Below, one piece after another: positions 9,296 to 17,929 of a DNA stretch of 64,000 nt. The translations under genes and the position numbers were made by a program. Location of the stretch: the NCBI GenBank assembly GCA_963704335.1, contig OY969889.1:2728001-2792000 (forward strand). Reading direction: 5' to 3'. Each line of letters begins with the position of its first letter. Positions within the stretch are counted from its first letter, which is position 1. Under the pieces are notes generated by a model. It was not told where the DNA came from. It saw only the letters and a program-made list of their open reading frames with translations, and did no database searches. The stretch is from PALSA-612 sp963704335 (lineage in GTDB: Bacteria; Actinomycetota; Thermoleophilia; Gaiellales; Gaiellaceae).

Positions 9296-10309
9296 ATGCG
9301 CGCGCGAGACCTCGGAGTCGTCATCGGCGACCTCGCGCCCGGCCCGCTGAACGCGATCACCGACGTCGCCGGCGTCCGCGTCGGGCATTCAACGCTCGTC
9401 GAGGGCGACGACGTACGGACCGGCGTCACGGTCGTCGTCCCTGGCGACCTCCCCGCGTTCGCGGCGCCGTTCCGGCTCAACGGCAACGGCGAGGTCACGG
9501 GTCTCCAGTGGATGCAGGAGTCGGGGCTGCTGACGACGCCGATCGCGCTGACCAACACGCATTCCGTCGGCGCAGTCCACGAAGCGCTCGTGGCGGCCGC
9601 GCTGGCAGGCGACCGCAGCACCTGGAGCCTGCCCGTGGTCGCCGAGACGTGGGACGGCGTCCTCAACGACGTCAACGGGTTCCACGTCCGGCCCGAGCAC
9701 GCTAGGGCGGCGCTGGACGCGGCGGCGCACGGTCCGGTGGACGAGGGCAACGTCGGAGGCGGCACCGGGATGATCTCCCACGGTTTCAAGGGCGGCATCG
9801 GCACGGCATCGCGGGTGGCAGACGCCTACACCGTCGGTGTCCTCGTCCAGGCGAATCACGGCACGCGGGCGCGGCTCGTTGTCGAGGGCGTTCCGGTCGG
9901 CCGCCTCATCGACCCCGACCGCGTGCCCCTGCCGCCTCGTCCCGCCCTGGGGGGCGCCGGCTCGATCGTCGTCGTCGTCGCGACCGACGCGCCGCTGCTC
10001 CCGCACCAGTGCAACGCCCTCGCACTGCGAGCGATGCTCGGCGTGGCGCGCACCGGCGGCGCGGGCGAATGGTCGAGCGGAGACTTCGCAATCGCGTTCT
10101 CCACGGGCCCGACGCAGCGGATAGAGCCTGTCCCGCAGGACGCGCTGAACCCGCTGTTCTACGCCGCGATCGAGGCGACGGAGGAAGCGATCGTCAACGC
10201 GCTCCTCTCCGCCGAGACGATGACTGGCCGCGGCGGCGCGACCGTCTACGGGCTCGAGCCGAGCCTTCTGGCCGAAGCGATGAGCGCTCGGAGTAGCATC
10301 GGCGCGTGA
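9296..10309 (+). CDS. P1-family peptidase (DmpA/BapA-like N-terminal nucleophile aminopeptidase)
   Basis: A 337-residue protein of the peptidase P1 family, self-processing N-terminal-nucleophile hydrolases that release D- or beta-amino acids or act as esterases. The autoprocessing site is visible as G222-S223 in the LGGAGSIVVVVATDAP segment, with S223 becoming the new N-terminal nucleophile. Upstream, the ITDVAGVRVGH and NTHSVGAVH motifs are family hallmarks. There is no signal peptide, so it is cytoplasmic. It is coupled to the thioesterase gene: its TGA overlaps the next GTG. The actual substrate is unknown. Confidence 0.87.
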   Translation: MRARDLGVVIGDLAPGPLNAITDVAGVRVGHSTLVEGDDVRTGVTVVVPGDLPAFAAPFRLNGNGEVTGLQWMQESGLLTTPIALTNTHSVGAVHEALVAAALAGDRSTWSLPVVAETWDGVLNDVNGFHVRPEHARAALDAAAHGPVDEGNVGGGTGMISHGFKGGIGTASRVADAYTVGVLVQANHGTRARLVVEGVPVGRLIDPDRVPLPPRPALGGAGSIVVVVATDAPLLPHQCNALALRAMLGVARTGGAGEWSSGDFAIAFSTGPTQRIEPVPQDALNPLFYAAIEATEEAIVNALLSAETMTGRGGATVYGLEPSLLAEAMSARSSIGA

Positions 10310-10767
10310 CGCTCGAGCTCGGCCGTCTCACCGACCGCAAGCCGCCGTTCAAGTACTCGGCGCTCGACCGTGTCGGCTTCTCGGACACGGACGCGCAGGG
10401 GATCGTCTACTACGGCCGCTACATGCCGTACTTCGATCTCTCCCGCGTCGAGTACCACCGGCACCTCGGGATGGCGTACAGCGGGCAACGTCATAAGCAC
10501 GAGTTCGTCATGCGTGCGAACGCGATCGACTACCTCGCGCCGGCCCGCTTCGACGACCTGATCGAGGTCTTCGTGCGTATCTCGCGCATCGGGCGCACGA
10601 GCGTCACCTACGAGTGCGCCGCCTATCGCGTGGAGGATGACCTGCTCCTGGTCACCGCCCACCAGACGCTTGTGCTCGTCGAGCTCGCCACGCACACGGC
10701 CACGCAGGTACCCGAATCGTTCCGGGAGGGGATCCGCGCCTTCGAGGGCGACGACCTCGAGGAGTGA
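10306..10767 (+). CDS. YbgC-like acyl-CoA thioesterase, hot-dog fold
   Basis: A 153-residue 4HBT-family protein. The active-site segment is VGFSDTDAQGIVYYGRYMPYF, with the catalytic Asp in the D-x-x-G-x-V-Y pattern, followed by the long hot-dog helix and NAIDYLAPARFDD. It should hydrolyse short or aromatic acyl-CoA thioesters in the cytoplasm. The GTG start at 10306 overlaps the P1 peptidase stop (GTGA), so the two are translationally coupled. No metabolic partner in the neighbourhood identifies the acyl group. Confidence 0.87.
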   Translation: MTLELGRLTDRKPPFKYSALDRVGFSDTDAQGIVYYGRYMPYFDLSRVEYHRHLGMAYSGQRHKHEFVMRANAIDYLAPARFDDLIEVFVRISRIGRTSVTYECAAYRVEDDLLLVTAHQTLVLVELATHTATQVPESFREGIRAFEGDDLEE

Positions 10768-10857
10768 CCGAGTCCCTCGTTCGAGCTAGGAGTCCCTGCA
10801 AATAGGGCCAATCGGACAAGCACTCCCTCGAAGGGGGTACCGCTTCTGTCGGCGGCT

Positions 10858-11604
10858 TCATCCCCCTTCCGGGGGATTCGCGTCGGAGATGTAAACCTCG
10901 GTCAGATAGCGCAGGTCGAGCGGCTCGGCGAAGCCGGAGAGCGCGTCCCTGACCTCGTTCAAGAACTCACCTCTCCGCTCGGGATTCATCGCGCCAACGA
11001 AGCTCGTCGAGGCGATTCGGTCGACGTACTCCTCGAGCGTCAGCCGTTGCTCGTGCCGCCAGGTCCGGTGCTCCGCCGGTCCGAGGACCGCTCGCCAGTG
11101 CTGCTCACCGGAGCGGAACTCGCTGCGATGAGGAGCAAGCAGCTCGTCGACACGCGCCTGCTTCGGGTCCTCGAGGTCGCGGACGTTCCAGAGCAGGGCC
11201 AGGCGGCCTTCTGGGCGGAGCACGCGCCTGATCTCACGAGCGGCCTCGTCGGCGCGGAACCAGTGCGCCGCCTGCGCGCACGTGACGGCGTCCATGCTTC
11301 CGTCGGCGAGCGGGATGGCCTCAGCGGTTCCGGCAAACGCTTTCACGCCCGGTACGGCCCGCTCGAGCTCGGCGCGCATGGCGTCGATCGGCTCGACGGC
11401 GACGACTCGGGCTCCCAGCGGGACGAGCTGGCGCGTGAGCTTGCCCGTGCCCGCGGCGAGGTCGAGCACGTCGCGCCCGGGCCCGATGCCGAGCCGCTCG
11501 GCGACCCAGGCCACCGCCTCGTCCGGATAGCCGGGCCGTGCCCGCTCGTAGACCGCCGCCGCGGCCGAGAACCCGGCCGCGGCTGTGGGATGAATGTCGG
11601 TCAT
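10858..11604 (-). CDS. Class I SAM-dependent methyltransferase
   Basis: A 248-residue Methyltransf_11-type enzyme. Motif I is VLDLAAGTGKLTRQL, the acidic ribose-binding residue is in VVAVEPIDAMRAEL, and motif IV/post-I is AVTCAQAAHWF. The HWF segment and C-terminal half resemble the trans-aconitate/ubiquinone-type small-molecule methyltransferases; the acceptor is unknown. The ATG at 11604 (MTDIHPTAAAGF) is chosen over an in-frame start 13 codons earlier because homologues usually begin near the FSAAAAVYERARPGYP motif. A 90 bp gap without a gene separates it from the thioesterase. Confidence 0.85.
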   Translation of the reverse strand: MTDIHPTAAAGFSAAAAVYERARPGYPDEAVAWVAERLGIGPGRDVLDLAAGTGKLTRQLVPLGARVVAVEPIDAMRAELERAVPGVKAFAGTAEAIPLADGSMDAVTCAQAAHWFRADEAAREIRRVLRPEGRLALLWNVRDLEDPKQARVDELLAPHRSEFRSGEQHWRAVLGPAEHRTWRHEQRLTLEEYVDRIASTSFVGAMNPERRGEFLNEVRDALSGFAEPLDLRYLTEVYISDANPPEGG

Positions 11605-11691
11605 TCGGGACACGTCCCAGTGCCTGGCACTGAGTTGTGCCAATTGTGTGCCAATTCGTCCACAGGGCGTCGCTGCGGCGACCGGCGACGC

Positions 11692-13893
11692 CTACTGGGG
11701 CGTCATTCGGTAGGCGTCGAAGACGCCGTCGATCTGCCGTAGCGCGTTCAGGAGCGCCCGCAGCGACTTTACGTCGCCGAGCTCCGCCGTATAGCGATTG
11801 CGGGCCATCTGGTCTTCGACGACACCGCCGTACGCGACGATGTTCGCGCCGTGCTCGGCGAACGTCCTCGCGACGTCCTCCAGCAGCCGCGGGCGATCCC
11901 ACGAGTCGACGGCCACCTGAACGTGGAAGCTCCGGGAGCTGTCGCCGTCCCAGGAGACCGGCGTCAGCCGCTCCGGATTCCGTCGCAGCGCCTTGACGTT
12001 CGGACAGTCCTGGCGGTGGATCGTGATGCCACGCCCCAGCGAGATGTAGCCGAGGATCTCGTCGCCCGGCACGGGCGTGCAGCACTTGGCGAGCCGCACC
12101 AGGACGTCGTCGACACCCTCCACGCGAATCCCGACGGCCTGGCTCGTCGCCGGGCGGGCGCGCGTGGGCTTGCGCGTGACGGTCTCCTCCTCGGCCACCT
12201 CCTCGGTCTTCAAGCGCTGGATGACCTTGCGGACGATCTGCGTGGGCGGGAGCTTCCCGGAGCCGAGCGCGATGTAGAAGTCCTCGGCCTTCTTGAACCC
12301 CGTCTCGCGAATCACCTGCGCGAGCACCGCCGACCCCTGGAGCTTCTTGTACGGCAGCTTCTGCGCCTTGAGAGCCTGCTCCAGCGCCTCGCGGCCCTTC
12401 TGCTCGGTCTCCTCGCGCGTCTCCCGCGAGTACCACTGGCGGATCTTGTTGCGCGCGCGGGAGGACGCGGCGAGCGAGAGCCAGTCGCGCGACGGGCCGC
12501 GCCCGGTCTTGGCGGTGAGGATCTCGACGAAGTCGCCGCTCTTCAGCTCGTAGTGGAGCGGCACGATGCGGCCGTTGACCTTCGCGCCGACAGTGCGGTG
12601 GCCGACGTCCGTGTGCACGGCGTACGCGAAGTCGATCGGCGTCGCGCCGGACGGGAGCGTCTTCACCTCCCCTTTGGGCGTGAACACGTAGACCTCTTCC
12701 GAGAAGAAGTCCTTGCGAAGCGTGGTCATGAACTCGCGAGGGTCCGCCTCGTCGGACTGCCAGTCGATGAGCGATCGCATCCACGCCGTCCACTCCGCGT
12801 CTCCCTTGCCCCGCTTGCCCTTCTTGTAGACCCAGTGGGCGGCAATGCCGAACTCCGCCTCGCGGTGCATCTCCCTGGTGCGGATCTGAATCTCGAGCGG
12901 CTTCCCCTCCGGCCCGATCACCGTCGTATGCAACGCCCGGTAGCGGTTGAGCTTGGGCATGGCGATGAAGTCCTTGAAGCGGCCGGGCATCGGCTTCCAG
13001 AGCGAGTGAATGAGGCCGAGCGCGCCGTAGCAGTCGCGCGTTCCCTCGTCGCCGGAACGCTCGACGATGACCCGCATGGCCGTGAGGTCGTAGATCTCGT
13101 TGAACTCCCGACCTTTGCGGACCATCTTGTCGTAGATGGAATAGAAGTGCTTCGCGCGTCCCGAGATGTCGGTCGGGATGTCCGCCTTCTCCAGCTCGCG
13201 CTGGAGCACCTGCGACGCCTTCTTCACGTGCTCCTGGCGGTCGCCTCGGCGTTCGGCCACCATGGCCTCGATCTCCGCGAACTTGCGCGGGTGCAGCCGC
13301 TCGAAGGAGAGGTCCTCGAGCTCCCACTTGATGGCGTGGATGCCGAGCCGGTGGGCGATCGGCGCGTACACCTCGAGCGTCTCCTTGGCCTTCTGCAGCT
13401 GCTTCTGGCGGCCGAGGTACTCGATCGTCCGCATGTTGTGCAGGCGGTCGGCGAGCTTGATCAGGATGACGCGCGGGTCCTGCGCCATCGCCACGATCAT
13501 CTTCCGGTAGTTCTCGACCTCCGCGTGCTCGCGGCTCGCGAACTGGATCCGGGTCAGCTTCGTGACGCCCTCGACGAGCCGGGCGATCTCGTCGCCGAAC
13601 TCGGCCTTCACGTCGGCGATGTCCGACTCCGTGTCCTCGACCACGTCGTGGAGCAGGGCGGCCGCTAGCGTCTGCTCGTCCACGTGAAGCGTGGCGAGGA
13701 TCTTGGCGGCGCCCCACGGATGGCGGATGAAGGCTTCACCAGACCGGCGGCGCTGGCCCTCGTGAGCGCGCTCGGCGTAGGCGAACGCGCGGCGCAGCAG
13801 GTCGCGGTCGACGTCGGGCTTGTAAGCCTCGACGTCGGCGATCAGCTCCTCTACGAGATGCTCATGCCGTTCCTGAGCCTCGATAACCGCCAT
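11692..13893 (-). CDS. relA: Bifunctional (p)ppGpp synthetase/hydrolase RelA/SpoT
   Basis: A 733-residue stringent-response enzyme with complete long-RSH architecture: HD hydrolase domain (H82-D83 in LLHDVVEDT, later KLADRLHNMRT), synthetase domain (GRFKDFIAMPK, ALHTTVIGPEG, EIQIRT), TGS domain (near 410-470, VYVFTPKGEVKTLPSGATPIDFAY), zinc-finger segment with CC and C residues (KCCTPVPGD, HRQDCPN) and a C-terminal ACT domain. Both active sites look intact, so it should make and degrade (p)ppGpp. The usual YQSLHT of the synthetase reads YRALHT here, a conservative change. The ATG start gives the normal length. Confidence 0.96.
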   Translation of the reverse strand: MAVIEAQERHEHLVEELIADVEAYKPDVDRDLLRRAFAYAERAHEGQRRRSGEAFIRHPWGAAKILATLHVDEQTLAAALLHDVVEDTESDIADVKAEFGDEIARLVEGVTKLTRIQFASREHAEVENYRKMIVAMAQDPRVILIKLADRLHNMRTIEYLGRQKQLQKAKETLEVYAPIAHRLGIHAIKWELEDLSFERLHPRKFAEIEAMVAERRGDRQEHVKKASQVLQRELEKADIPTDISGRAKHFYSIYDKMVRKGREFNEIYDLTAMRVIVERSGDEGTRDCYGALGLIHSLWKPMPGRFKDFIAMPKLNRYRALHTTVIGPEGKPLEIQIRTREMHREAEFGIAAHWVYKKGKRGKGDAEWTAWMRSLIDWQSDEADPREFMTTLRKDFFSEEVYVFTPKGEVKTLPSGATPIDFAYAVHTDVGHRTVGAKVNGRIVPLHYELKSGDFVEILTAKTGRGPSRDWLSLAASSRARNKIRQWYSRETREETEQKGREALEQALKAQKLPYKKLQGSAVLAQVIRETGFKKAEDFYIALGSGKLPPTQIVRKVIQRLKTEEVAEEETVTRKPTRARPATSQAVGIRVEGVDDVLVRLAKCCTPVPGDEILGYISLGRGITIHRQDCPNVKALRRNPERLTPVSWDGDSSRSFHVQVAVDSWDRPRLLEDVARTFAEHGANIVAYGGVVEDQMARNRYTAELGDVKSLRALLNALRQIDGVFDAYRMTPQ

Positions 13894-13956
13894 GCTCCAA
13901 GTGTAGACGGCGGTCCGAACGAGGGCTCATGCGCCGCCGGCCGGTTTCCGAAAGGA

Positions 13957-14085
13957 ATGGCGAGGGAACTGACGAAAGGGAGACTCTTGCTCAGACGGAT
14001 CCGCATGAGAGCCCGCGCGCGGGCCATTCGCCGCCTCACCCGCATGCTGGTCGAGCTCGACTCGCTCGCCGCGTCGCGCGGCTAG
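13957..14085 (+). CDS. Possible small basic protein
   Basis: A 42-codon frame from ATG 13957, read divergently from relA. The product is strongly basic (12 Arg and one Lys) with a helical leucine/arginine pattern, and its last 12 codons show the GC-rich third positions of real genes here. A purine-rich AAAGGA stretch abuts the ATG with no spacer, so initiation support is poor. It could equally be non-coding sequence between relA and the RCC1 gene. No family is recognised. Confidence 0.3.
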   Translation: MARELTKGRLLLRRIRMRARARAIRRLTRMLVELDSLAASRG

Positions 14086-14092
14086 CAGTGCG

Positions 14093-15205
14093 CTAGAGGC
14101 CCTTCGGGGCCACGGGCTTGAGGCGATTCTCTTCCGTGCCGTCGCCGAGCGCGCCGGTGAAGCGATTGCCGCCCCAGCACTTGACCTTGCCGCCTGAGAG
14201 CAGCGCGCAGGTGTGTGCGCCGCCGGCGTCCAGGCTCTGCACTTTCGTCAGACCCTTCACGGCGACCGGCTTCAGCCGGTCTGTCGTCGAGCCGTCTCCG
14301 ACCGAGCCGGCCCGGTTGTTGCCCCAGCAGTTGACCGTACCGCCCGTGATCAGAGCGCACGTCCAGACGCTGCCCGCCGTCAGCTGCTTCACCTTGCCGA
14401 CGCCCGCAGCCACCACCGGGCTCGAGCTCGTCGTCGTCGAGCCGTTGCCGAGCTGCCCGTACGGCTGGCCACCCCAGCAGCGCGCCTTCCCCGAGACGAG
14501 CACGCACGTATGCGTGGAGCCCGCCACGATCTGCTTCGCGCCGGAGATGCCGGTCTTCGTCCGGGGCGTGTCGCCGATCAGCTCGGAGTCGTGCTCGCCC
14601 CAGCACATGACCTTGCCGCCGGCGACGATGGCACATGTGTGTGTCTCGCCGGAAGCGAGCGCCGTCACTCCCGAGAGGCCGCGCACGGCGACAGGCTTCA
14701 GGCTGTCTTTGCCGGTGCCCGTGCCGAGCTGGCCTCTGGCATTCGATCCCCAGCACTTGACCGTGCCTCCGGCCCACAGGCCGCACGCGTGGTCGAAGCC
14801 CGGCGCGATGGCCTTGACGCCGGCGAGCGCCTTGACCGTCACCGGGCGGCGCCGCTCGGTCTTGGTCCCGTCGGCAAGCTCGCCGTACGTGTTGTTGCCC
14901 CAGCACTTGACGCTCTTCGCGAGCCAGGCGCACGTCGTCCACTGGCCGGCGACGAGCTTCTTGACGCCGGAGAGCCCCTTCACGGCAACCGGCTTCGAGC
15001 GATCCTCGTCGGTGCCGTCACCAACCTGGCCGAAGTTGTTCGCTCCCCAGCACTTGACCGTGCCGCCGGCGATGAGCGCGCACGTGTGGTCGGCGCCGGT
15101 GACGACCTGCTTGACGACGGTCGCGGACGTCCCCGCTGAAATCGAAACCGTCGCCATCGCAGCGACCGCAAGGCATGCCGCTGCGCTCCCCGTCAGCCTC
15201 AGCAC
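14093..15205 (-). CDS. Exported RCC1-repeat beta-propeller with paired cysteines
   Basis: A 370-residue protein with a signal peptide (about residues 1-27) followed by seven RCC1-type repeats of 48-50 residues that should close into one seven-bladed propeller. Each blade carries the same pattern: (H/W/T)-x-C-A-L, about 8-9 residues, then a second C followed by WG, giving 14 cysteines at equivalent positions, a likely disulfide per blade outside the membrane. Bacterial RCC1 proteins of this kind are probably adhesion or ligand-binding scaffolds; no enzymatic motif is seen. The GTG start lies 9 bp after the recJ stop on the same strand, so it may be cotranscribed with recJ although functionally unrelated. 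Confidence 0.85.
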   Translation of the reverse strand: MLRLTGSAAACLAVAAMATVSISAGTSATVVKQVVTGADHTCALIAGGTVKCWGANNFGQVGDGTDEDRSKPVAVKGLSGVKKLVAGQWTTCAWLAKSVKCWGNNTYGELADGTKTERRRPVTVKALAGVKAIAPGFDHACGLWAGGTVKCWGSNARGQLGTGTGKDSLKPVAVRGLSGVTALASGETHTCAIVAGGKVMCWGEHDSELIGDTPRTKTGISGAKQIVAGSTHTCVLVSGKARCWGGQPYGQLGNGSTTTSSSPVVAAGVGKVKQLTAGSVWTCALITGGTVNCWGNNRAGSVGDGSTTDRLKPVAVKGLTKVQSLDAGGAHTCALLSGGKVKCWGGNRFTGALGDGTEENRLKPVAPKGL

Positions 15206-15214
15206 GCGCAGATC

Positions 15215-17074
15215 CTATGCTGCTTGCGCGAGCAGCGTCTCGGGTTCCGCCATCAGCGCACGAAAGCTCTCCGACTCGTAGAGACTGATGACGCGCGAGC
15301 CGTCGATCGCGAGCTCCTCGAAGATCGCGCGTCCCTCGGCGCTCCACGCAGCCTCCCCCGCCTCCCACTCCGCAGCCAGCTGCGCTCTCAATGCCTGGTA
15401 GCGCTCGTCGCCCTCGAGGATGTGTCGCACGACGAGCTGCGGCGCCACCGTGCCGTTCCAGCGGTTCTCCTCGAGGCGGAAGGCGAGGTCGAAGGCACCC
15501 TCACGCCGGAAGCGGTCGAGCTGAGGGCCTATCCCGAACGCGATGGCGCTCCCGGCAGGACGGCTGCGCTCGCGAACGCGGAAGCGGAGATGCTTCCCCT
15601 CGCCCACCGTCTGCAGGTCGCTGAGCTCACAGCCTGGGAGCAGAAGTGTTACGCCCGGGTTGCCGAGCCCGAAAGGCGCGAGGCGACGCAACTCCTCGGC
15701 CAAGCCGAGCGTCAACGCCGAGCCCGGGACAGCTGCGTCGACAATCGTCACCGGCCGCAGCTCGTCCTCGGTCAGATGGGCATCAGCGTGCGCAGCGAAC
15801 GCCTCGGCGAACGCGTCGATCGCCTCCGGCCGGATGGAGAGGCCCGCGGCGGCGCGGTGACCTCCGAAGCGATCGAGATGGTCTGCGCAGGCGGTCAGCC
15901 CGGCGTGCAGGTCGTACGCGCCCAGCGAGCGACCCGACCCCTTCCACTCGCCGTCCGTGCCCGCGATCAGCACTACCGGCCGCCGATAACGCTCGACCAG
16001 CCGGGAGGCGACGATGCCAATAACGCCTTCGTGCCAGTCCTCGTCGGCGAGGACGTAGCCGCGCTGTCGGCGACGGGTGTCGGGCCACTCGTCGATCCGC
16101 CGCGACGCCTCGCGCAGGATCCGCTCCTCGACGGCCTGGCGGTCGCGGTTGAGCTCCTCGAGCCTCGCGGCCAGCTCGCCCGCCTCCTTGTCGTCCGCGC
16201 ACATCAGCAGATCGAGCGCGATCTCGGGCCGGCAGAGCCTGCCCGCAGCGTTGATGCGCGGTGCCAGGCGGAAGCCCACGGCGCCTTCATCGACGACGGC
16301 AGGATCCACGCGCGCCGACCGCATGAGCGCGCGCAGACCGGGCCGTTGCGTGCGCGCGAGCTGCTTCAGGCCGGCAATCGCAAACGCACGGTTCTCGTCG
16401 ACGAGCGGGACGACGTCGGCGATCGTGGCCAGCGCGACGAGGTCGAGGTGGCGCTCGAGCGGATCGTCCGCGAGCGCCTGCAAGAGCTTGAACGTAACGC
16501 CGGTGCCGCAGAGCTCCGGAAACGGGTACGACGAGGGCCGGGTAGCGACGATGGGGCAGTCCGGCAGCTCGTCTCCGGGCCGATGGTGGTCGGTGACGAT
16601 GACCTCCAGGCCAAGTCGCCTGGCGGCCGCGACCTCCTCGACGGCGGTGATGCCACAGTCGACGGTGAGCACGAGCCCGTAGCCGTCCTCGGCGAGCTTC
16701 TCCAGGGTCTGGCTCGAGAGCCCGTAGCCCTCTTCGAAACGGCTGGGCAGATGCCAGCCGACGTCGGCTCCGAGCTCCGTGAGGCAGGTGACGGCGAGCA
16801 CCGTCGCACAGATGCCGTCCACGTCGTAGTCGCCGTGGACACAGATGCGGGTCCCGTCGGCGATCGCCCTGTGGATGAGTTGGCACGCACCTTTCACATC
16901 TCCGAGCAGGTGCGGGTCGTGGCCGGGCGGCTCGCCGGCCAGGAACGTCGTCGCCGAAGCAGCGTCGTCATAGCCACGCCGGATCAGCACGCGGGCGGCG
17001 ATCTCGGAGACGCCGACCTCCTCGGCGAGCTTCCGAGCGGCGCGCGTGTCGCAGGGAGCAAGCACCCAGTCCAT
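15215..17074 (-). CDS. recJ: Single-stranded-DNA exonuclease RecJ
   Basis: A 619-residue DHH-family 5'-3' exonuclease used in recombination and mismatch repair. Motif I is VHGDYDVDGICAT (D82, D84, D86), motif II LTVDCGITA, motif III VTDHHRPGD, and the DHHA1 motif FGGHRAAAGLS follows near residue 400. An OB-like C-terminal domain completes the protein. Length is normal. The ATG start gives the MDWVLAP N-terminus common in RecJ. It is read in the same direction as the ruv genes further upstream and is followed 9 bp later by the RCC1 gene. Confidence 0.95.
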   Translation of the reverse strand: MDWVLAPCDTRAARKLAEEVGVSEIAARVLIRRGYDDAASATTFLAGEPPGHDPHLLGDVKGACQLIHRAIADGTRICVHGDYDVDGICATVLAVTCLTELGADVGWHLPSRFEEGYGLSSQTLEKLAEDGYGLVLTVDCGITAVEEVAAARRLGLEVIVTDHHRPGDELPDCPIVATRPSSYPFPELCGTGVTFKLLQALADDPLERHLDLVALATIADVVPLVDENRAFAIAGLKQLARTQRPGLRALMRSARVDPAVVDEGAVGFRLAPRINAAGRLCRPEIALDLLMCADDKEAGELAARLEELNRDRQAVEERILREASRRIDEWPDTRRRQRGYVLADEDWHEGVIGIVASRLVERYRRPVVLIAGTDGEWKGSGRSLGAYDLHAGLTACADHLDRFGGHRAAAGLSIRPEAIDAFAEAFAAHADAHLTEDELRPVTIVDAAVPGSALTLGLAEELRRLAPFGLGNPGVTLLLPGCELSDLQTVGEGKHLRFRVRERSRPAGSAIAFGIGPQLDRFRREGAFDLAFRLEENRWNGTVAPQLVVRHILEGDERYQALRAQLAAEWEAGEAAWSAEGRAIFEELAIDGSRVISLYESESFRALMAEPETLLAQAA

Positions 17075-17148
17075 GCGTCGAAGGTACGGCCCTCGCCGGA
17101 CGGCGTCGATGAGGCGTCGTCGGGGTCCGGGCTAGTTATCCTGGGCCC

Positions 17149-17613
17149 ATGGACGCCGACTACTGCTCGGGCGACGACTACGAAGTCGAGTTCCGCGCCG
17201 GACCGAGGTCGTACCGGTTCTCGTTCGGCCGGCAAGACTTCGAGGAGCGCGTCGTGGCAGCTGCCGTCAAGCTCGGCCTCGTGGAGAGAAACGAGCTCGA
17301 CTGCGATGAGACGGCCGACCTGGTCGAGCTCACCGCGGACGGACAGCTGTGCGTTCCCCGCAGCGCTCTCGGCCACTATCTCGTCCGGCACTGGGAGCGG
17401 ATCTCCCTCGTCGGTGACGAGTCGCTCGTCTACTGGCTGCGCAAGCTCGTCTTCCGCAGCGCGTGGCTCGACCACCGCGTGAAGAAGGGGCTGCTCGACA
17501 TCGAGTGGGACGAGCGCTCCGGTGAGTTCACGTACTCGGAGCCGAACGGCGATCGTGCGCTACTCGAGCTGGCGCCGGTGCCGTCGTGGCACGAGCTCCA
17601 GTTCAAGCCTTAG
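17149..17613 (+). CDS. Hypothetical cytoplasmic protein
   Basis: A 154-residue acidic protein of unknown function starting MDADYCSGDDYEVEF. The sequence is mixed alpha/beta with many aromatic and charged residues, two cysteines and no membrane segment or signal peptide. It is read divergently from recJ, with about 75 bp between the starts. Its last 11 bp overlap the 3' end of the oppositely directed gene at 17603. GC-rich third positions support real coding. No known domain is recognised. Confidence 0.65.
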   Translation: MDADYCSGDDYEVEFRAGPRSYRFSFGRQDFEERVVAAAVKLGLVERNELDCDETADLVELTADGQLCVPRSALGHYLVRHWERISLVGDESLVYWLRKLVFRSAWLDHRVKKGLLDIEWDERSGEFTYSEPNGDRALLELAPVPSWHELQFKP

Positions 17614-17929
17614 CCGGCGACTGCGCGAACCCGAACGGCGGGTGCTCCTCCATCCGGTTCAACTTGATGGCGGCGATCGCGGCCACGGGCACGATCAGCT
17701 CCTCCGGGTCCCCGTCCTCGCGGTAGGGAGTCAGCGTGACGAAGCCGTAGCCTGGCGCGTCTGCGATCGACAGCAGCCTGTACAGAGAGCCGTCGCGTAG
17801 CTCGACCGCTACAGCCGCCTGACCGTCGGCCTGCTCGCGTGCGAAGCGCTCGATGTGCTCCCGTAGACGCGTGACGAAATCCTCGAGCGATGGCTGCGGA
17901 GCGCCGGGAACCCAGATCTGCTCGGCCAT
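17603..17929 (-). CDS. Hypothetical protein coupled to ruvB
   Basis: A 108-residue protein that begins on the ruvB stop (TGATG, 1 nt overlap), so it is the last gene of the ruvCAB operon. The N-terminal third is helical; the middle is beta-rich (VAVELRDGSLYRLLSI, GFVTLTPY, EELIVPVAAIAAIKL) and looks like a small ligand- or nucleic-acid-binding barrel. No family is recognised. Translational coupling suggests expression with the Holliday-junction machinery but does not show a shared function. Confidence 0.7.
   Translation of the reverse strand: MAEQIWVPGAPQPSLEDFVTRLREHIERFAREQADGQAAVAVELRDGSLYRLLSIADAPGYGFVTLTPYREDGDPEELIVPVAAIAAIKLNRMEEHPPFGFAQSPAKA

Noticed and set aside
11321..13717. A 798-codon minus-strand frame overlapping relA
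   Set aside because: It is in another frame of the same strand as relA, very rich in arginine and without domain signatures; relA has complete HD, synthetase, TGS and ACT motifs.
15224..17482. A 752-codon plus-strand open frame antisense to recJ
   Set aside because: It is a GC-driven shadow. recJ on the other strand has all DHH motifs, and the antisense product is arginine-, glutamate- and glycine-rich with no domain.
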